Origin: DAOUJH01 sp965248955
Lineage (GTDB): Bacteria; Chloroflexota; Dehalococcoidia; Lucifugimonadales; QGNO01
Direction: 5' to 3'
Assembly (NCBI GenBank): GCA_965248955.1
Contig: OZ252212.1
Span: 1,860,001 to 1,924,000, forward strand
DNA: 64,000 bases
Shown: positions 17,854-26,777 of the stretch, piece by piece
Layout of the letters: every line of letters starts with the position of its first letter
How positions within the stretch are numbered: the stretch's first letter is position 1
Program-made: the position numbers and the translations under genes
Notes under the pieces: generated by a model
The model's input: only the letters and a program-made list of their open reading frames with translations
Databases searched by the model: none
Told to the model about the DNA's origin: nothing

Positions 17854-19722
17854 ATGAAATTGAGACATTTATTGGGGTTAGTTTTGGCTATGGGTCTTGT
17901 TTTTACCCTAGCTTGTGGGGCCTCGGAAGATGAGGCTACTCCTACTCCTACGCCCACGGCTACTCCTAGACCCGAGTTCACGCCTACAACCCCGGACATT
18001 GTAATTCCAACCGCCACGCCAACACCGCGACCGGGTGTGACGGCGGTGCCGCAGCCAACCGCCACGCCTACCCCGGTGCCGGAAGATGGTGACCAGCCTC
18101 AGTACGGAGGCACACTGGTGGCGCCTTACGGGTCCGGCGCATGGGCCTTCGACTTGAATAACCGGGGCGGTTTCTCCTGGGGTCAGATAGGGAAGATAGG
18201 CAACATCTACGGACAGCTTATCCGCATAGACCTCAAGGACCGTGTTACGGTGGAACCAGACTTGGCGGAATCGTGGTCGGCAAACAGTGCGACGGAGTTT
18301 ACGTTCACGCTCAGGGACGGCCTGGTTGACCACGAGGGCAACCCGTTCACCATAGATGATGTTTACTGGCAGATGTACCGCTACATTGAAAAGCCCAACA
18401 AGCTCCAGGCCAGGCAGCAGGGATGCGTGACCGTATACGTAGCCCCCATTGAGGACGACAACGGCAACGTGCTGGCCAACCCTGGCGCGGAGATAACGGG
18501 CCCCAATGAGTTGACGGTGCGGCTTAAGGCGCCCAGGGGCGCATTCATCCCCTGCTTCTCCGGCGCTTGGATCCTCTTTGGTCCCGACACATACACCAAA
18601 CCAGTAGACACCGACCCCAACAACCCGTGGCGTGACATGAAACCGGATGAGCAGGTGGGTACCGGTCCGTTCATGGTCACCAGCAGTACCATTGACAGCA
18701 GGGAGGTTTGGGAGCGCAACCCCAGCTTCTTCCGTGAGGGCCTTCCCTATCTGGACAGCGTCGAAATGGTTCAGATGATCGATAGGACAACCCGTATCGC
18801 GGCTTTCAGGGCAGGACGAATTGACCTGACCGGTATCTTCGACTCACAGCCCAGGCGCAGCGACGCCGAACGGCTGGAAGCAGATATTCCTGAAGACTTC
18901 ACCTTCTCCATCATCAATGCTCTGGGATGGAGGGGTCAGACCATCAACGTCACCAAGGCGCCATTTGGCCCCATAGGAGACCCAACCGCGGATACGCTGC
19001 GTCAGGTAATCCAGATGGGCACCAACAGGCAGGAGATAAACCTGCTGTCATATGACGGCACGGGCATACTCTCCACTCCCTACTTCTTCGGCTGGGATTG
19101 GATCAATACCGCTGAAGAGTGGTACGAGAAGCTGCCTGGATTCAACCCCGATCCCATGGTCAAGCAAGACCTCATCGCGGAGGCGCAGGGCCTGATGACG
19201 GGTCTGGGCTACGGTCCGGACAACCCGTTGGAGATAAACATTCTCTGCTCGACCTCAAACAAGACGGAGTGCGAAGGTATCCTTGCCCACTACGAACGCG
19301 ACCTGTACATCAAGGGTACGGTTGAGGGATTCGTAGACCTGGCTACGCGCAACTCCAGGAGAGACTCCGGCGACTTCACGCTGGAAATAGCGTTCAGCAA
19401 CGGCGTAGCTTTCCCTGACCCGGACGCATTCAACCTGCTTCCGTTCACGCCCAACTACAAGGGTGGCAACAACCCTACAGGTTGGGACAACCCGGAGTGG
19501 GAGTCACTGTTTGAGCAGCAACTGGTGCTCGACTCTCCATCTGAAAGAGGCCCCATTCTGTCTGAGATGGCTCAGATCCTCTATGACGACGCCGCTTTTG
19601 TGGGCACGCTTCGCCCCGGACTGGTCCACGGCTTGAGGACCAACGTCCATGACTACGTGCCGCCGTTCATCCACGCCGGCAACTACTCGCTGGAGAACGT
19701 CTGGCTGAGCGACATGATGTAA
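17854..19722 (+). CDS. Family 5 extracellular solute-binding lipoprotein (peptide/nickel type)
   Basis: This 622-residue lipoprotein starts at ATG 17854, which has GGAGGG at 17844-17849; the in-frame ATG at 17842 overlaps that SD site. A signal sequence ends in a lipobox FTLAC. It is followed by a Thr/Pro linker of about 60 residues rich in TPTPT, then an SBP_bac_5 domain (QYGGTLV ... PDLAESWSA ... TFTLRDGLVDHEGNPFTIDDV ... GTGPFMVT). It delivers an oligopeptide-like or other small solute to the permeases encoded directly downstream. A strong 17-bp hairpin separates it from them, suggesting it is made in excess. Substrate is not predictable. Confidence 0.9.
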   Translation: MKLRHLLGLVLAMGLVFTLACGASEDEATPTPTPTATPRPEFTPTTPDIVIPTATPTPRPGVTAVPQPTATPTPVPEDGDQPQYGGTLVAPYGSGAWAFDLNNRGGFSWGQIGKIGNIYGQLIRIDLKDRVTVEPDLAESWSANSATEFTFTLRDGLVDHEGNPFTIDDVYWQMYRYIEKPNKLQARQQGCVTVYVAPIEDDNGNVLANPGAEITGPNELTVRLKAPRGAFIPCFSGAWILFGPDTYTKPVDTDPNNPWRDMKPDEQVGTGPFMVTSSTIDSREVWERNPSFFREGLPYLDSVEMVQMIDRTTRIAAFRAGRIDLTGIFDSQPRRSDAERLEADIPEDFTFSIINALGWRGQTINVTKAPFGPIGDPTADTLRQVIQMGTNRQEINLLSYDGTGILSTPYFFGWDWINTAEEWYEKLPGFNPDPMVKQDLIAEAQGLMTGLGYGPDNPLEINILCSTSNKTECEGILAHYERDLYIKGTVEGFVDLATRNSRRDSGDFTLEIAFSNGVAFPDPDAFNLLPFTPNYKGGNNPTGWDNPEWESLFEQQLVLDSPSERGPILSEMAQILYDDAAFVGTLRPGLVHGLRTNVHDYVPPFIHAGNYSLENVWLSDMM

Positions 19723-19741
19723 CTGTCAGCTACCGTATGTG

Positions 19742-19779
19742 ATAATCTATGGCCGCCAGCAATGGCGGCCATAGATTAT
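19742..19779 (+). terminator. Perfect 17-bp hairpin between binding-protein and permease genes
   Basis: Left arm ATAATCTATGGCCGCCA (19742-19758), loop GCAA (19759-19762), right arm its exact complement (19763-19779). The loop is a GNRA tetraloop. Only a short T-run follows, and the next gene starts 11 bases later. It therefore looks like an intercistronic attenuator or 3'-end-protecting hairpin for the binding-protein mRNA rather than a full terminator. Confidence 0.85.
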
Positions 19780-19789
19780 TTGGTGGGAT

Positions 19790-20749
19790 ATGCGTAAGTA
19801 CGTCGTTAGAAGAGTCCTTCTTTTTATTCCAACGCTGGTTGGGGTTTCCATTGCCATCTTTATTATCCTGCGTGTAATCCCCGGCGACATTGCCTCCATC
19901 ATCCTGGGTGGGCCGTCCGGTGAGGGAGCCTACTCGCTGGAAGAGCTGGAGGATCTCCGCGAGCAGTTGGGTTTGAATCGTCCCATTGTGGTCCAGTATT
20001 TGGACTGGGCATGGGGAGTTATTAGAGGAGACCTGGGCGACTCCTATCTGCTGAGCCGCCCTATTTCGGATGAGTGGAGGAGGCAGTTCCCGGTTACGCT
20101 CCAACTGGCCTTCTTCACCGCGCTGGTCGTCAGCTCTATAGCCATACCAATAGGCATCCTGGCCGCCATCAAACGTGACACCTGGTTGGACGTAGTCCTC
20201 CGCGGCTGGGCGATACTGGGGCTGGCGGCGCCCACCTTCTTCGTGGCTATTCTGTTCATTCTGGGTCTCTCCCTGTATTTCAGGTGGCTGCCACCCGTGG
20301 GTTTCGTCAACATGTGGGATGATCCCGTGACCAGCATTCAGCAATTGATCTTCCCAGCGATAGCTCTTGGTTTCAGCAGCAACGGCCTGCTGCTGAGGAT
20401 GACGCGGACGCAGCTCCTGGAGGTGATGGGGGAGGACTACGTGAGGACGGCGAGGGCAAAGGGCCTGGCAGAGCGCATTGTCATCTGGCGGCACGCCGTA
20501 CGCAATGCATTGCTGCCCATAGTGACAATCGGCGGGTTTCAAATTGGCGGGCTGCTGTCGGGGACGATAGTAATAGAAACCGTGTTCAACATACCCGGTG
20601 TCGGACTGGGGCTGGTGAGAGGTCTCAATGCCAGGGACTTGCCTCTGATTCAAGTGTACATCCTGTATTTTGCGGCAATGGCGCTGGCGGTCAACCTGAC
20701 TGTCGATCTAACCTACGCCTGGTTGGATCCAAGGATCCGCTACGAGTAG
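19790..20749 (+). CDS. Opp/Dpp-type ABC permease, DppB-like
   Basis: This 319-residue inner-membrane permease has the family opening MRKYVVRRVLLFIPTLVGVS as first transmembrane segment. The long periplasmic stretch with LREQLGLNRPIVVQYLDW follows, then four or five further helices. The EAA-loop EDYVRTARAKGL ... HAVRNALLP contacts the ATPase. FNIPGVGLGLV near the C-terminus is also typical. It acts with the next gene as a heterodimeric channel for the solute bound by the upstream lipoprotein. No ATPase gene is present in this cluster, so the ATPases must be encoded elsewhere. Confidence 0.93.
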   Translation: MRKYVVRRVLLFIPTLVGVSIAIFIILRVIPGDIASIILGGPSGEGAYSLEELEDLREQLGLNRPIVVQYLDWAWGVIRGDLGDSYLLSRPISDEWRRQFPVTLQLAFFTALVVSSIAIPIGILAAIKRDTWLDVVLRGWAILGLAAPTFFVAILFILGLSLYFRWLPPVGFVNMWDDPVTSIQQLIFPAIALGFSSNGLLLRMTRTQLLEVMGEDYVRTARAKGLAERIVIWRHAVRNALLPIVTIGGFQIGGLLSGTIVIETVFNIPGVGLGLVRGLNARDLPLIQVYILYFAAMALAVNLTVDLTYAWLDPRIRYE

Positions 20750-20756
20750 GAGCAAC

Positions 20757-21668
20757 ATGGCGAGACAGCCTGAAGGGACCATACTCCAGGAACCGTTGAG
20801 AGCGCAGGCTCTAGCCAGGTCGCGTATCCACCTCCGCGCCTTTGGCCGTTTCATGCGCACTAAGCCACTGGGGGCAATAGGAGTACTGCTGATTGTTATG
20901 TTCGTATTGCTGGCAGTAACCGCCCCCTCGGTCTCGCCGCGCGACCCTGCTGATATAAACGCTTACAACATACTCGCCTCACCCACGGGGGAGCACCTGT
21001 TCGGCACGGATATGCTGGGACGCGATATGCTCAGCCGGACGATATGGGGGTCTCGAGTCTCCATCTTCGTTGGGCTTGTCTCAATGATGGGGGCCAGCAT
21101 TGTGGGCGCCATCCTTGGCGTCACCAGCGCTTACTTCGTTGGCAAGTTCGACCTGATTGTGCAGCGCTTCATAGACGCTCTAACCGCCTTTCCCTCACTG
21201 CTTCTGGCTATGGCCCTGGTGGCTGCCTTCGGCTCCTCGTTCTACAATGTAATAGCGGCGCTGGTCATTGTGTTCACGCCAAGGATCACGCGGGTGGTTC
21301 GGTCCGTGGCGCTCAGCATCAAGGAAATGCCCTACGTAGAATCCAGCCGCGCCATTGGTGCGGCCGATTTGCGGATCATGTTCAGGCATATTCTTCCCAA
21401 TACCTTCGCCTCTTTGATCATCGTGTCCTCCGGATTGATCGGCAGCGCCATCGTAATCGAAGCATCGCTGAGCTTTCTGGGTGTGGGCACAACGAACCTC
21501 ATTTCATGGGGCGGCCTGCTGAGCGGGGAGGTCATGCAGTTCTTCACTGCCGCGCCTTGGATTGTCCTTTTCCCGGGGGTAGCCCTGACGCTTCTGGTAT
21601 TTGGCGTGAACGTACTGGGAGACGCCCTGCGGGACGTTCTCGATCCAAGGTTGAGGGGCAGAAACTAG
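20757..21668 (+). CDS. Opp/Dpp-type ABC permease, DppC-like
   Basis: This 303-residue partner permease starts 8 bases after the previous stop. After a short cytosolic N-terminus come the first helix (LGAIGVLLIVMFVLLAVTAPS), the family motif HLFGTDMLGRDMLSRTIWGSRVS, several helices and the EAA loop ESSRAIGAADLRIMFRHILPN. The C-terminus (VLGDALRDVLDPRLRG) is diagnostic of DppC-type proteins. It completes the transmembrane part of the importer. Confidence 0.93.
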   Translation: MARQPEGTILQEPLRAQALARSRIHLRAFGRFMRTKPLGAIGVLLIVMFVLLAVTAPSVSPRDPADINAYNILASPTGEHLFGTDMLGRDMLSRTIWGSRVSIFVGLVSMMGASIVGAILGVTSAYFVGKFDLIVQRFIDALTAFPSLLLAMALVAAFGSSFYNVIAALVIVFTPRITRVVRSVALSIKEMPYVESSRAIGAADLRIMFRHILPNTFASLIIVSSGLIGSAIVIEASLSFLGVGTTNLISWGGLLSGEVMQFFTAAPWIVLFPGVALTLLVFGVNVLGDALRDVLDPRLRGRN

Positions 21669-21704
21669 CAAACGCAAGAGGTTGGCTCTAGCAAGAGGGA
21701 AGGC

Positions 21705-21914
21705 ATGAGTAAGACCGAGGAAGCCGGAGGCGAGCTGTTTCAGATGATACTGACCCGATACGGCGACAGACTAACCGGCCAAGAGACGGATGAGGTAAGA
21801 AAGATAGTCCGCAGAATTGCGGAGACCGCCGGGAAGCTGCGTTCCGTACAGCTTGGCAACAGCGACGAGCCGATGGCTCTGTTCCAGCCGTATACGAGTG
21901 AAGATGAAGTCTGA
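21705..21914 (+). CDS. Small GatC/AtzG-like amidase partner
   Basis: This is a 69-residue helical protein. Its C-terminal segment LRSVQLGNSDEPMALFQPY resembles the end of GatC/AtzG-type small subunits (DEP followed by an aromatic-Pro motif), and the gene overlaps the start of the amidase by 11 bases. In GatCAB and the AtzE-AtzG complex such a protein wraps around the amidase and stabilises it, so the same role is inferred here. The homology is weak by eye, and position is the strongest argument. Confidence 0.6.
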   Translation: MSKTEEAGGELFQMILTRYGDRLTGQETDEVRKIVRRIAETAGKLRSVQLGNSDEPMALFQPYTSEDEV

Positions 21915-23307
21915 CCTTGTTTTCACTCCCCTGCGCGACCTTGCCGAGCTAGTGCGCACAAGGCAGGTCTCTTCCCTAGAGCTGACCACAACGTTCATGG
22001 ATAGACTGGAGGCTTACGGCCCCAGGTACAACGCCGTGGTGACCGTCACAGCCGAGCGAGCCATGCGGCTAGCCGTCCGCGCCGACGAGGAGATCAAAGC
22101 GGGAAACTACAGAGGCTTTCTGCATGGCATCCCATACGGCGTCAAAGACCTGCTGGCCACCTCCGGCGGCATACCCACCACCTGGGGCGCCGCCCCCTTC
22201 CGCAATCAGACCTTCGACTACGATGCGACCGTAATCAGGAAACTGGAGGATGCGGGTGCCGTTCTGGCAGCCAAGCTGGCCATGGTCGAGCTGGCCGGCG
22301 GTCTTGGCTACCGCTACCCCGACGCCTCCTTCAGCGGGCCGGGGATCAATCCTTGGAATAGCGGTTACTGGACAGGCGGCTCTTCCAGCGGATCCGGCGC
22401 CGCTGTTTCCGCGGGGCTTGTGCCCTTCGCCCTCGGCTCGGAGACCGGCGGGTCCATACTTTCGCCTTCTAGCAGCTGCGGCGTGACCGGCATGAGGGCC
22501 ACCTACGGCAGAGTGAGCCGCTATGGTGCAATGGCTCTGAGTTGGACACTGGACAAGATAGGCCCTATTGGGCTTACGGCTGACGATTGTGGGATTGTCC
22601 TCGACGTTATCGCTGGCTGGGATCCGGCGGATCCATCCACCACGAAACGGCCATACCGATACGATCCTCAGTATCTGTTCAACGGCCGACCCAGACTTGC
22701 CGTAGTTGGTGATGATGTGCAGGGAATCCCGGCGGACGTGCGCGCCAATTTCGAAGAGTCTCTGCGGTTACTGTCCGCTGAAGCGGACATCTCTGAAATC
22801 AAGGCGCCGGACTTTCCCTACGAAGCTGTCAATCAAACTATTCTCCAGGTCGAATCGGTCAGCGCCTTCGAAGATCTGATAGAGAGCGGAGTCGTCGCCG
22901 AGCTTACCGATCCTGGAAACCACTATGGCGGATACGCACGCACCGCCGTGCTGGCCCGTGATTACTTGCGGGCCTTGCGCATCAGGCGCAAAGTTGCCCT
23001 GGAGATAGACGACCTGCTCTCCAACTATGACGCCATAGTTTCCCCTACCAAGCCGTTGACCTCCGTGCCCTTTGGAGAGGAGAAGGGCAGCGACGTGTCG
23101 CCTGCTCCCCGAAATACGGTCAGCTCGTTGGCGAACCTGGCCGGACTGCCTGCTATTTCAGTGCCGAACGGCTTTGGAGACCACAATCTGCCCACGGGCC
23201 TGCGATTCACGGGAAGGGCCTACAGGGAGAATACCGTGCTGGCTCTGGCTCGCATCTACCAGTCGCTTACCGGCTGGCACCTGAAGCACCCGGAAGTGGT
23301 GGCGTGA
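21904..23307 (+). CDS. Amidase-signature enzyme
   Basis: This 467-residue enzyme starts at ATG 21904, which overlaps the end of the small upstream gene; in-frame codons further upstream lie inside that gene. The amidase-signature Ser-cisSer-Lys triad is visible: Lys in GIPYGVKDLL, the Gly/Ser-rich GGSSSGSGAAVSAG, and the nucleophile region GSETGGS. Such enzymes hydrolyse carboxamides in the cytosol. Its place behind an Opp-type importer suggests that the imported compound is the amide substrate, which is inference. A tRNA-amidotransferase GatA role is less likely because no GatB is nearby and the operon is catabolic in style. Confidence 0.88.
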   Translation: MKSDLVFTPLRDLAELVRTRQVSSLELTTTFMDRLEAYGPRYNAVVTVTAERAMRLAVRADEEIKAGNYRGFLHGIPYGVKDLLATSGGIPTTWGAAPFRNQTFDYDATVIRKLEDAGAVLAAKLAMVELAGGLGYRYPDASFSGPGINPWNSGYWTGGSSSGSGAAVSAGLVPFALGSETGGSILSPSSSCGVTGMRATYGRVSRYGAMALSWTLDKIGPIGLTADDCGIVLDVIAGWDPADPSTTKRPYRYDPQYLFNGRPRLAVVGDDVQGIPADVRANFEESLRLLSAEADISEIKAPDFPYEAVNQTILQVESVSAFEDLIESGVVAELTDPGNHYGGYARTAVLARDYLRALRIRRKVALEIDDLLSNYDAIVSPTKPLTSVPFGEEKGSDVSPAPRNTVSSLANLAGLPAISVPNGFGDHNLPTGLRFTGRAYRENTVLALARIYQSLTGWHLKHPEVVA

Positions 23308-23333
23308 GATGGTGATGTGGATCGGAGCGGAGC

Positions 23334-23861
23334 ATGATTAGGCGCATGGCAAGAGTCATGAGATTTGATGGACAGCTGTACGAAGACGTGCGTGAAGGAC
23401 ATACGGCGACCTTGGAAGCGCTGGCCGTGGTCATTCTGGGAGGTATGTCTATAGCGCTGGGCTTGATCCTTGGCGTAGCCAGCGACAACGACCTAGCGGG
23501 TCGCGGGGCAATACTGTTCAGAAGCCTCTCCGCGGCCGTCGCGGGGTGGATAGCAGTTAGCCTTCTCGCTATGGGCATAGGCAGGCTGCTGAGGAGGAAG
23601 ACCGCCCTCACCCATACGCTCCGCACGGTGGGATATGCCAACGCCCCAAGCATATTCACCATCGTGATACTGGTTGCTTCTAGCAATCAGTCGTTTGCCT
23701 TGATGCTCAATGCATTGATACTGGGCTGGATCGTGCTGGCTATGTCGCAGGCAATCAGCCGGAGCATAGACATGCCCTTCTCGGTGGGGCTTTGGACGGG
23801 ACTGGTGGGAATACTGATCATGGTACAGATAAGAAACGTATTCACCAGCGTGTTGCTTTAG
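23334..23861 (+). CDS. YIP1 family membrane protein
   Basis: This 175-residue integral membrane protein has a short cytosolic N-terminus (RMARVMRFDGQLYEDVREGHTA) and about five hydrophobic segments between 25 and 172. The YIP1-type motif TLRTVGYANAPSIF lies in the middle. Bacterial YIP1 proteins have no established function. It starts 26 bases after the amidase and may be read through from that operon. Confidence 0.75.
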   Translation: MIRRMARVMRFDGQLYEDVREGHTATLEALAVVILGGMSIALGLILGVASDNDLAGRGAILFRSLSAAVAGWIAVSLLAMGIGRLLRRKTALTHTLRTVGYANAPSIFTIVILVASSNQSFALMLNALILGWIVLAMSQAISRSIDMPFSVGLWTGLVGILIMVQIRNVFTSVLL

Positions 23862-23868
23862 GTATAAT
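23841..23868 (+). promoter_or_regulatory. Promoter of the flippase-like gene
   Basis: TTCACC (23841-23846), 16 bases, perfect TATAAT (23863-23868), straddling the YIP1 stop codon. It is followed by a 142-base leader up to the ATG at 24011. Confidence 0.5.
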
Positions 23869-24010
23869 GAGGTCTGGTTTGCAGGAAGAATGGGAGCTAA
23901 TCGTAACAAGCATGACAAGAACAGCAACAATTCTGGAGAATTCGTCTCAATGCTCCTACAAGACAAGCAAATTTCGTCACCTGCGGCGTATCTATCGTTG
24001 AAGTGACGGC

Positions 24011-25066
24011 ATGGGCATGCAGAAAGCAAGAGAACCAAGTCAAATAGGCATTGAATCAGGAGCTTCCACAAAAGAGCCAAGAAGACATCGGAAATACCTG
24101 CTTCCTGCCCAGATAATAGTCGGATTGGGGCTTAGCGCGTTATTGATCTGGCTGCTGTTCCGCGGCCTGGACTGGGAGAGGCTTGTTGAAACCCTCAGGG
24201 CTTTCCCGATATATCTTTTCCTGCTGGCCTTGGGCGTGTTCCTGCTTGGTATCGCGGCAAGAGCCATGCGTTGGTACATACTGCTGCCCGGGGAACAGCT
24301 GGGCTTCTTTCGCTTGTTTCTTATACAGAATGCGGGGATAGGTCTGAACAATCTGTCGCCGGTACGGCTGGTGAGCGAGCCGGTGCAGTTGGCGCTGGTG
24401 ATAAGAAGAGGTGGCGTCAATACGGCAACGGCGCTTGCCACGCTGGTTGTGGAACATCTCATGGACGTGTTCGCGGTAGCCGTCATCCTCGCCATCAGCA
24501 TCATAGCCCTGCCGCAGCTGCGGGGCTTCAGCATTCAGGTAGGCGCCGTGATCATCCTGGCATTCGTCACCTTGGTGGTGCTTTTTGCCGTGGCCAAGGG
24601 AATGGATGCGGTGCCCGGGTCCAGCAGGCTGCCGTTCCTGCGCAAAGCTTTGGCCGCTGTTAAATCCCTGGGAAGCTCACCGCTGCGTCTGTTCCTCTCA
24701 TTTCTGGCCACGGTAACCCACTGGGGACTTCTCAGCCTCAGCGGTTGGATTATAGCTCAGGGCGTTGGCATAGACATCCCGGTGGCCGCGATGATTGTGC
24801 TCATAATGGGAAGCGTATTCTTTGTTTCCATAGTTCCATCGGCCCCCGGCGGCATTGGAACGTTTCACGGCGCAGTGGTGTTCACAATGGCGCGATTGGG
24901 TATACTCAGCGAACCGGCGCTGGTCTTTGGGTTCATCATGCACATAATCCTGTTCATTCCATCAACACTAGTGGCGATTATAGTGCTGCCCAGAGAAGGC
25001 ATACGGCTCTTTGGCAAGTCTCCGGATATGGCGGTGAATGGCGATAAGGAGAGGAAGGACCGGTGA
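24011..25066 (+). CDS. Lysylphosphatidylglycerol synthase TM-region (UPF0104) family protein
   Basis: This 351-residue membrane protein starts with a polar tail of ~28 residues, then about eight transmembrane helices. Family markers include GIAARAMRWYILL, LNNLSPVRLVSEPVQLALVIRR, the TLVVEHLMDVFAV helix and the late VPSAPGGIGTFHGAVV motif. These match the flippase-like domain of MprF-type proteins without the synthase domain. A role in moving lipid head groups or polyprenyl-linked compounds is inferred from the family. It overlaps or abuts the downstream binding lipoprotein. Confidence 0.85.
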   Translation: MGMQKAREPSQIGIESGASTKEPRRHRKYLLPAQIIVGLGLSALLIWLLFRGLDWERLVETLRAFPIYLFLLALGVFLLGIAARAMRWYILLPGEQLGFFRLFLIQNAGIGLNNLSPVRLVSEPVQLALVIRRGGVNTATALATLVVEHLMDVFAVAVILAISIIALPQLRGFSIQVGAVIILAFVTLVVLFAVAKGMDAVPGSSRLPFLRKALAAVKSLGSSPLRLFLSFLATVTHWGLLSLSGWIIAQGVGIDIPVAAMIVLIMGSVFFVSIVPSAPGGIGTFHGAVVFTMARLGILSEPALVFGFIMHIILFIPSTLVAIIVLPREGIRLFGKSPDMAVNGDKERKDR

Positions 25067-25067
25067 C

Positions 25068-26777
25068 GTGGGAGGCCTTGGAATCATAGCGGGCCGCACC
25101 AGACGGCTGATACCCAACCTGTTGAAATCTTTTGCCGCAAGCGGCGCGGCCGTTCTCTGGGCCTGCACCACACCGACGCCCACCGCGACAGTAACCCCCG
25201 TGCCCACACCTACGCCCACGGCAATACCCCGGGCGACCTCGACGCCAACGCAGACTCCACTGCCAACCTCCACTCCACTTGGCGCCGGACCTGAAGGCAG
25301 CCTGGTCCTGGCCTCTCCAGCACGGGCGCCTCATCAGGACGTGCACCAGGACGTGTCGCCGGCGCTTCTGGCGATGGGGCCGGGAATAGCCTACAGCCGC
25401 TTGTTGAGAATAAGATCGGGCGCAGACGTCCCATTGCCCAGTATGCAGGTGGAATGCGACCTATGCAGCGGGTGGGAGCACCCCGATCCGCTCGTCTACG
25501 TGTTCCATCTGCGGGAAGAGCTGGAATGGCAGGACAGGGGGGAGCCTTCCAATGGAAGAGCGGTCACCGCCGCCGACGTAGCCTTCAGCCTGGAACGACT
25601 ACGTACCCCGGGATGGCCGGGGGCGTCTCTGCTGCAGGCCATGGAATCGGTGGAGGCCACGGATGAATCTACTGTCACCGTCCGCATTCGGTACCCGGAT
25701 GCGGACTTTCTCCTTTCCCTGGCTAATGGAATGAGCAAGGTTGTGACCAGGGAGGCCGTGGAACTCAACGGCGACCTCAAAGAGGGGCCTACCATAGGCT
25801 CAGGGCCCTGGTTGCTGAACGAGTTCAGCTTGGACGCGGTAAGATTTGAGGCAAATCCCGGCTATTACGAGCCGGGTGTTCCCGGGCTCCAGTTGCTTGA
25901 AGTGGCTGTTATTCCGGCGGCTTCCACCGTTACGGCGGCGGTACAGGTGGGAAGAGTAGACCTGGCGCGCATAGACGCCGAGGGCTTTGCACGTCTTGAA
26001 CGGAGTCAAGGCGTGCAAAGGCGCGTATTCCAGGAACAGGGCAATGGGCTGCTCCTGGGGTTGAACGCGGGGCGTTCGCCCTTTCATGTGGGGGAAGTAC
26101 GGCAGGCGCTGTTTCAGGCTATAGAGCCCTGGAAGGCCATAGAGAACGCCTGGCAGGGTAGGGCAGAGGTAGCGCTGGGCGTACCGGTAGTGTCCCCGGA
26201 ATGGCTCTTGACCAGAGCAGAGTTGAGCGGCTACCTGGGAAACCCAGCAGGAGCAGAGGAGCTTTTGAACACGGCCGGCGTCAAGCTGCCGGTTGGCTTC
26301 ACTCTGAAGGTGGCGGATTATGGCGATATGCACCTTGCCCTGGCGAATGAGTACAAGCGTATGCTGGACGGATCTGGATTCGACACGACGTTGGAGATAG
26401 TGAACCCGCGAGTTTACGCGGAAGAGCTCTGGCAGAACGGGGAGTTCGACGCTTTTCTGGGGCCGGTTCCTCCCGTGGACAGTCCCAATGCCTTTCTATT
26501 CAGCCTGCTGCACAGCGAGGGAAGGTGGGCCAGGATAGGTTATGCCGATGCGGAGCTGGATAGGCTGATAGAGGAGCAGTCCGTGCTGGAGCAGGGAAGA
26601 GGGGAGACGGTGCGCCGGATCCAGCAGTACGTGATGGACAAGGCGGTCCTGTTCATGCCGGTGACGGGCGCCAGCATGTGGGCCTGGCAGGACAAGGTAG
26701 AGGGGTTTCATCCGAACTTTGCCGCATCCGAGTATTTCTACTGGGCCAGGCTGAGGGCAGCTGAGGAGGCAAGCTAA
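25068..26777 (+). CDS. Second family 5 solute-binding lipoprotein
   Basis: This protein of about 569 residues starts at GTG 25068, one base after the flippase stop, with a purine-rich SD (GAGGAAGG) upstream; an in-frame ATG at 25038 is an alternative. The signal peptide ends in AVLWAC (lipobox), followed by a Thr/Pro linker and a divergent SBP_bac_5 domain (YVFHLREELEWQDRGEPSNGRAVTAADVAFSLERL ... GSGPWLLNEF). It is shorter than the importer-linked paralog, and there is no permease beside it. It may serve as an orphan receptor for a shared importer. Its stop overlaps the convergent sufS stop by four bases. Confidence 0.82.
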   Translation: MGGLGIIAGRTRRLIPNLLKSFAASGAAVLWACTTPTPTATVTPVPTPTPTAIPRATSTPTQTPLPTSTPLGAGPEGSLVLASPARAPHQDVHQDVSPALLAMGPGIAYSRLLRIRSGADVPLPSMQVECDLCSGWEHPDPLVYVFHLREELEWQDRGEPSNGRAVTAADVAFSLERLRTPGWPGASLLQAMESVEATDESTVTVRIRYPDADFLLSLANGMSKVVTREAVELNGDLKEGPTIGSGPWLLNEFSLDAVRFEANPGYYEPGVPGLQLLEVAVIPAASTVTAAVQVGRVDLARIDAEGFARLERSQGVQRRVFQEQGNGLLLGLNAGRSPFHVGEVRQALFQAIEPWKAIENAWQGRAEVALGVPVVSPEWLLTRAELSGYLGNPAGAEELLNTAGVKLPVGFTLKVADYGDMHLALANEYKRMLDGSGFDTTLEIVNPRVYAEELWQNGEFDAFLGPVPPVDSPNAFLFSLLHSEGRWARIGYADAELDRLIEEQSVLEQGRGETVRRIQQYVMDKAVLFMPVTGASMWAWQDKVEGFHPNFAASEYFYWARLRAAEEAS

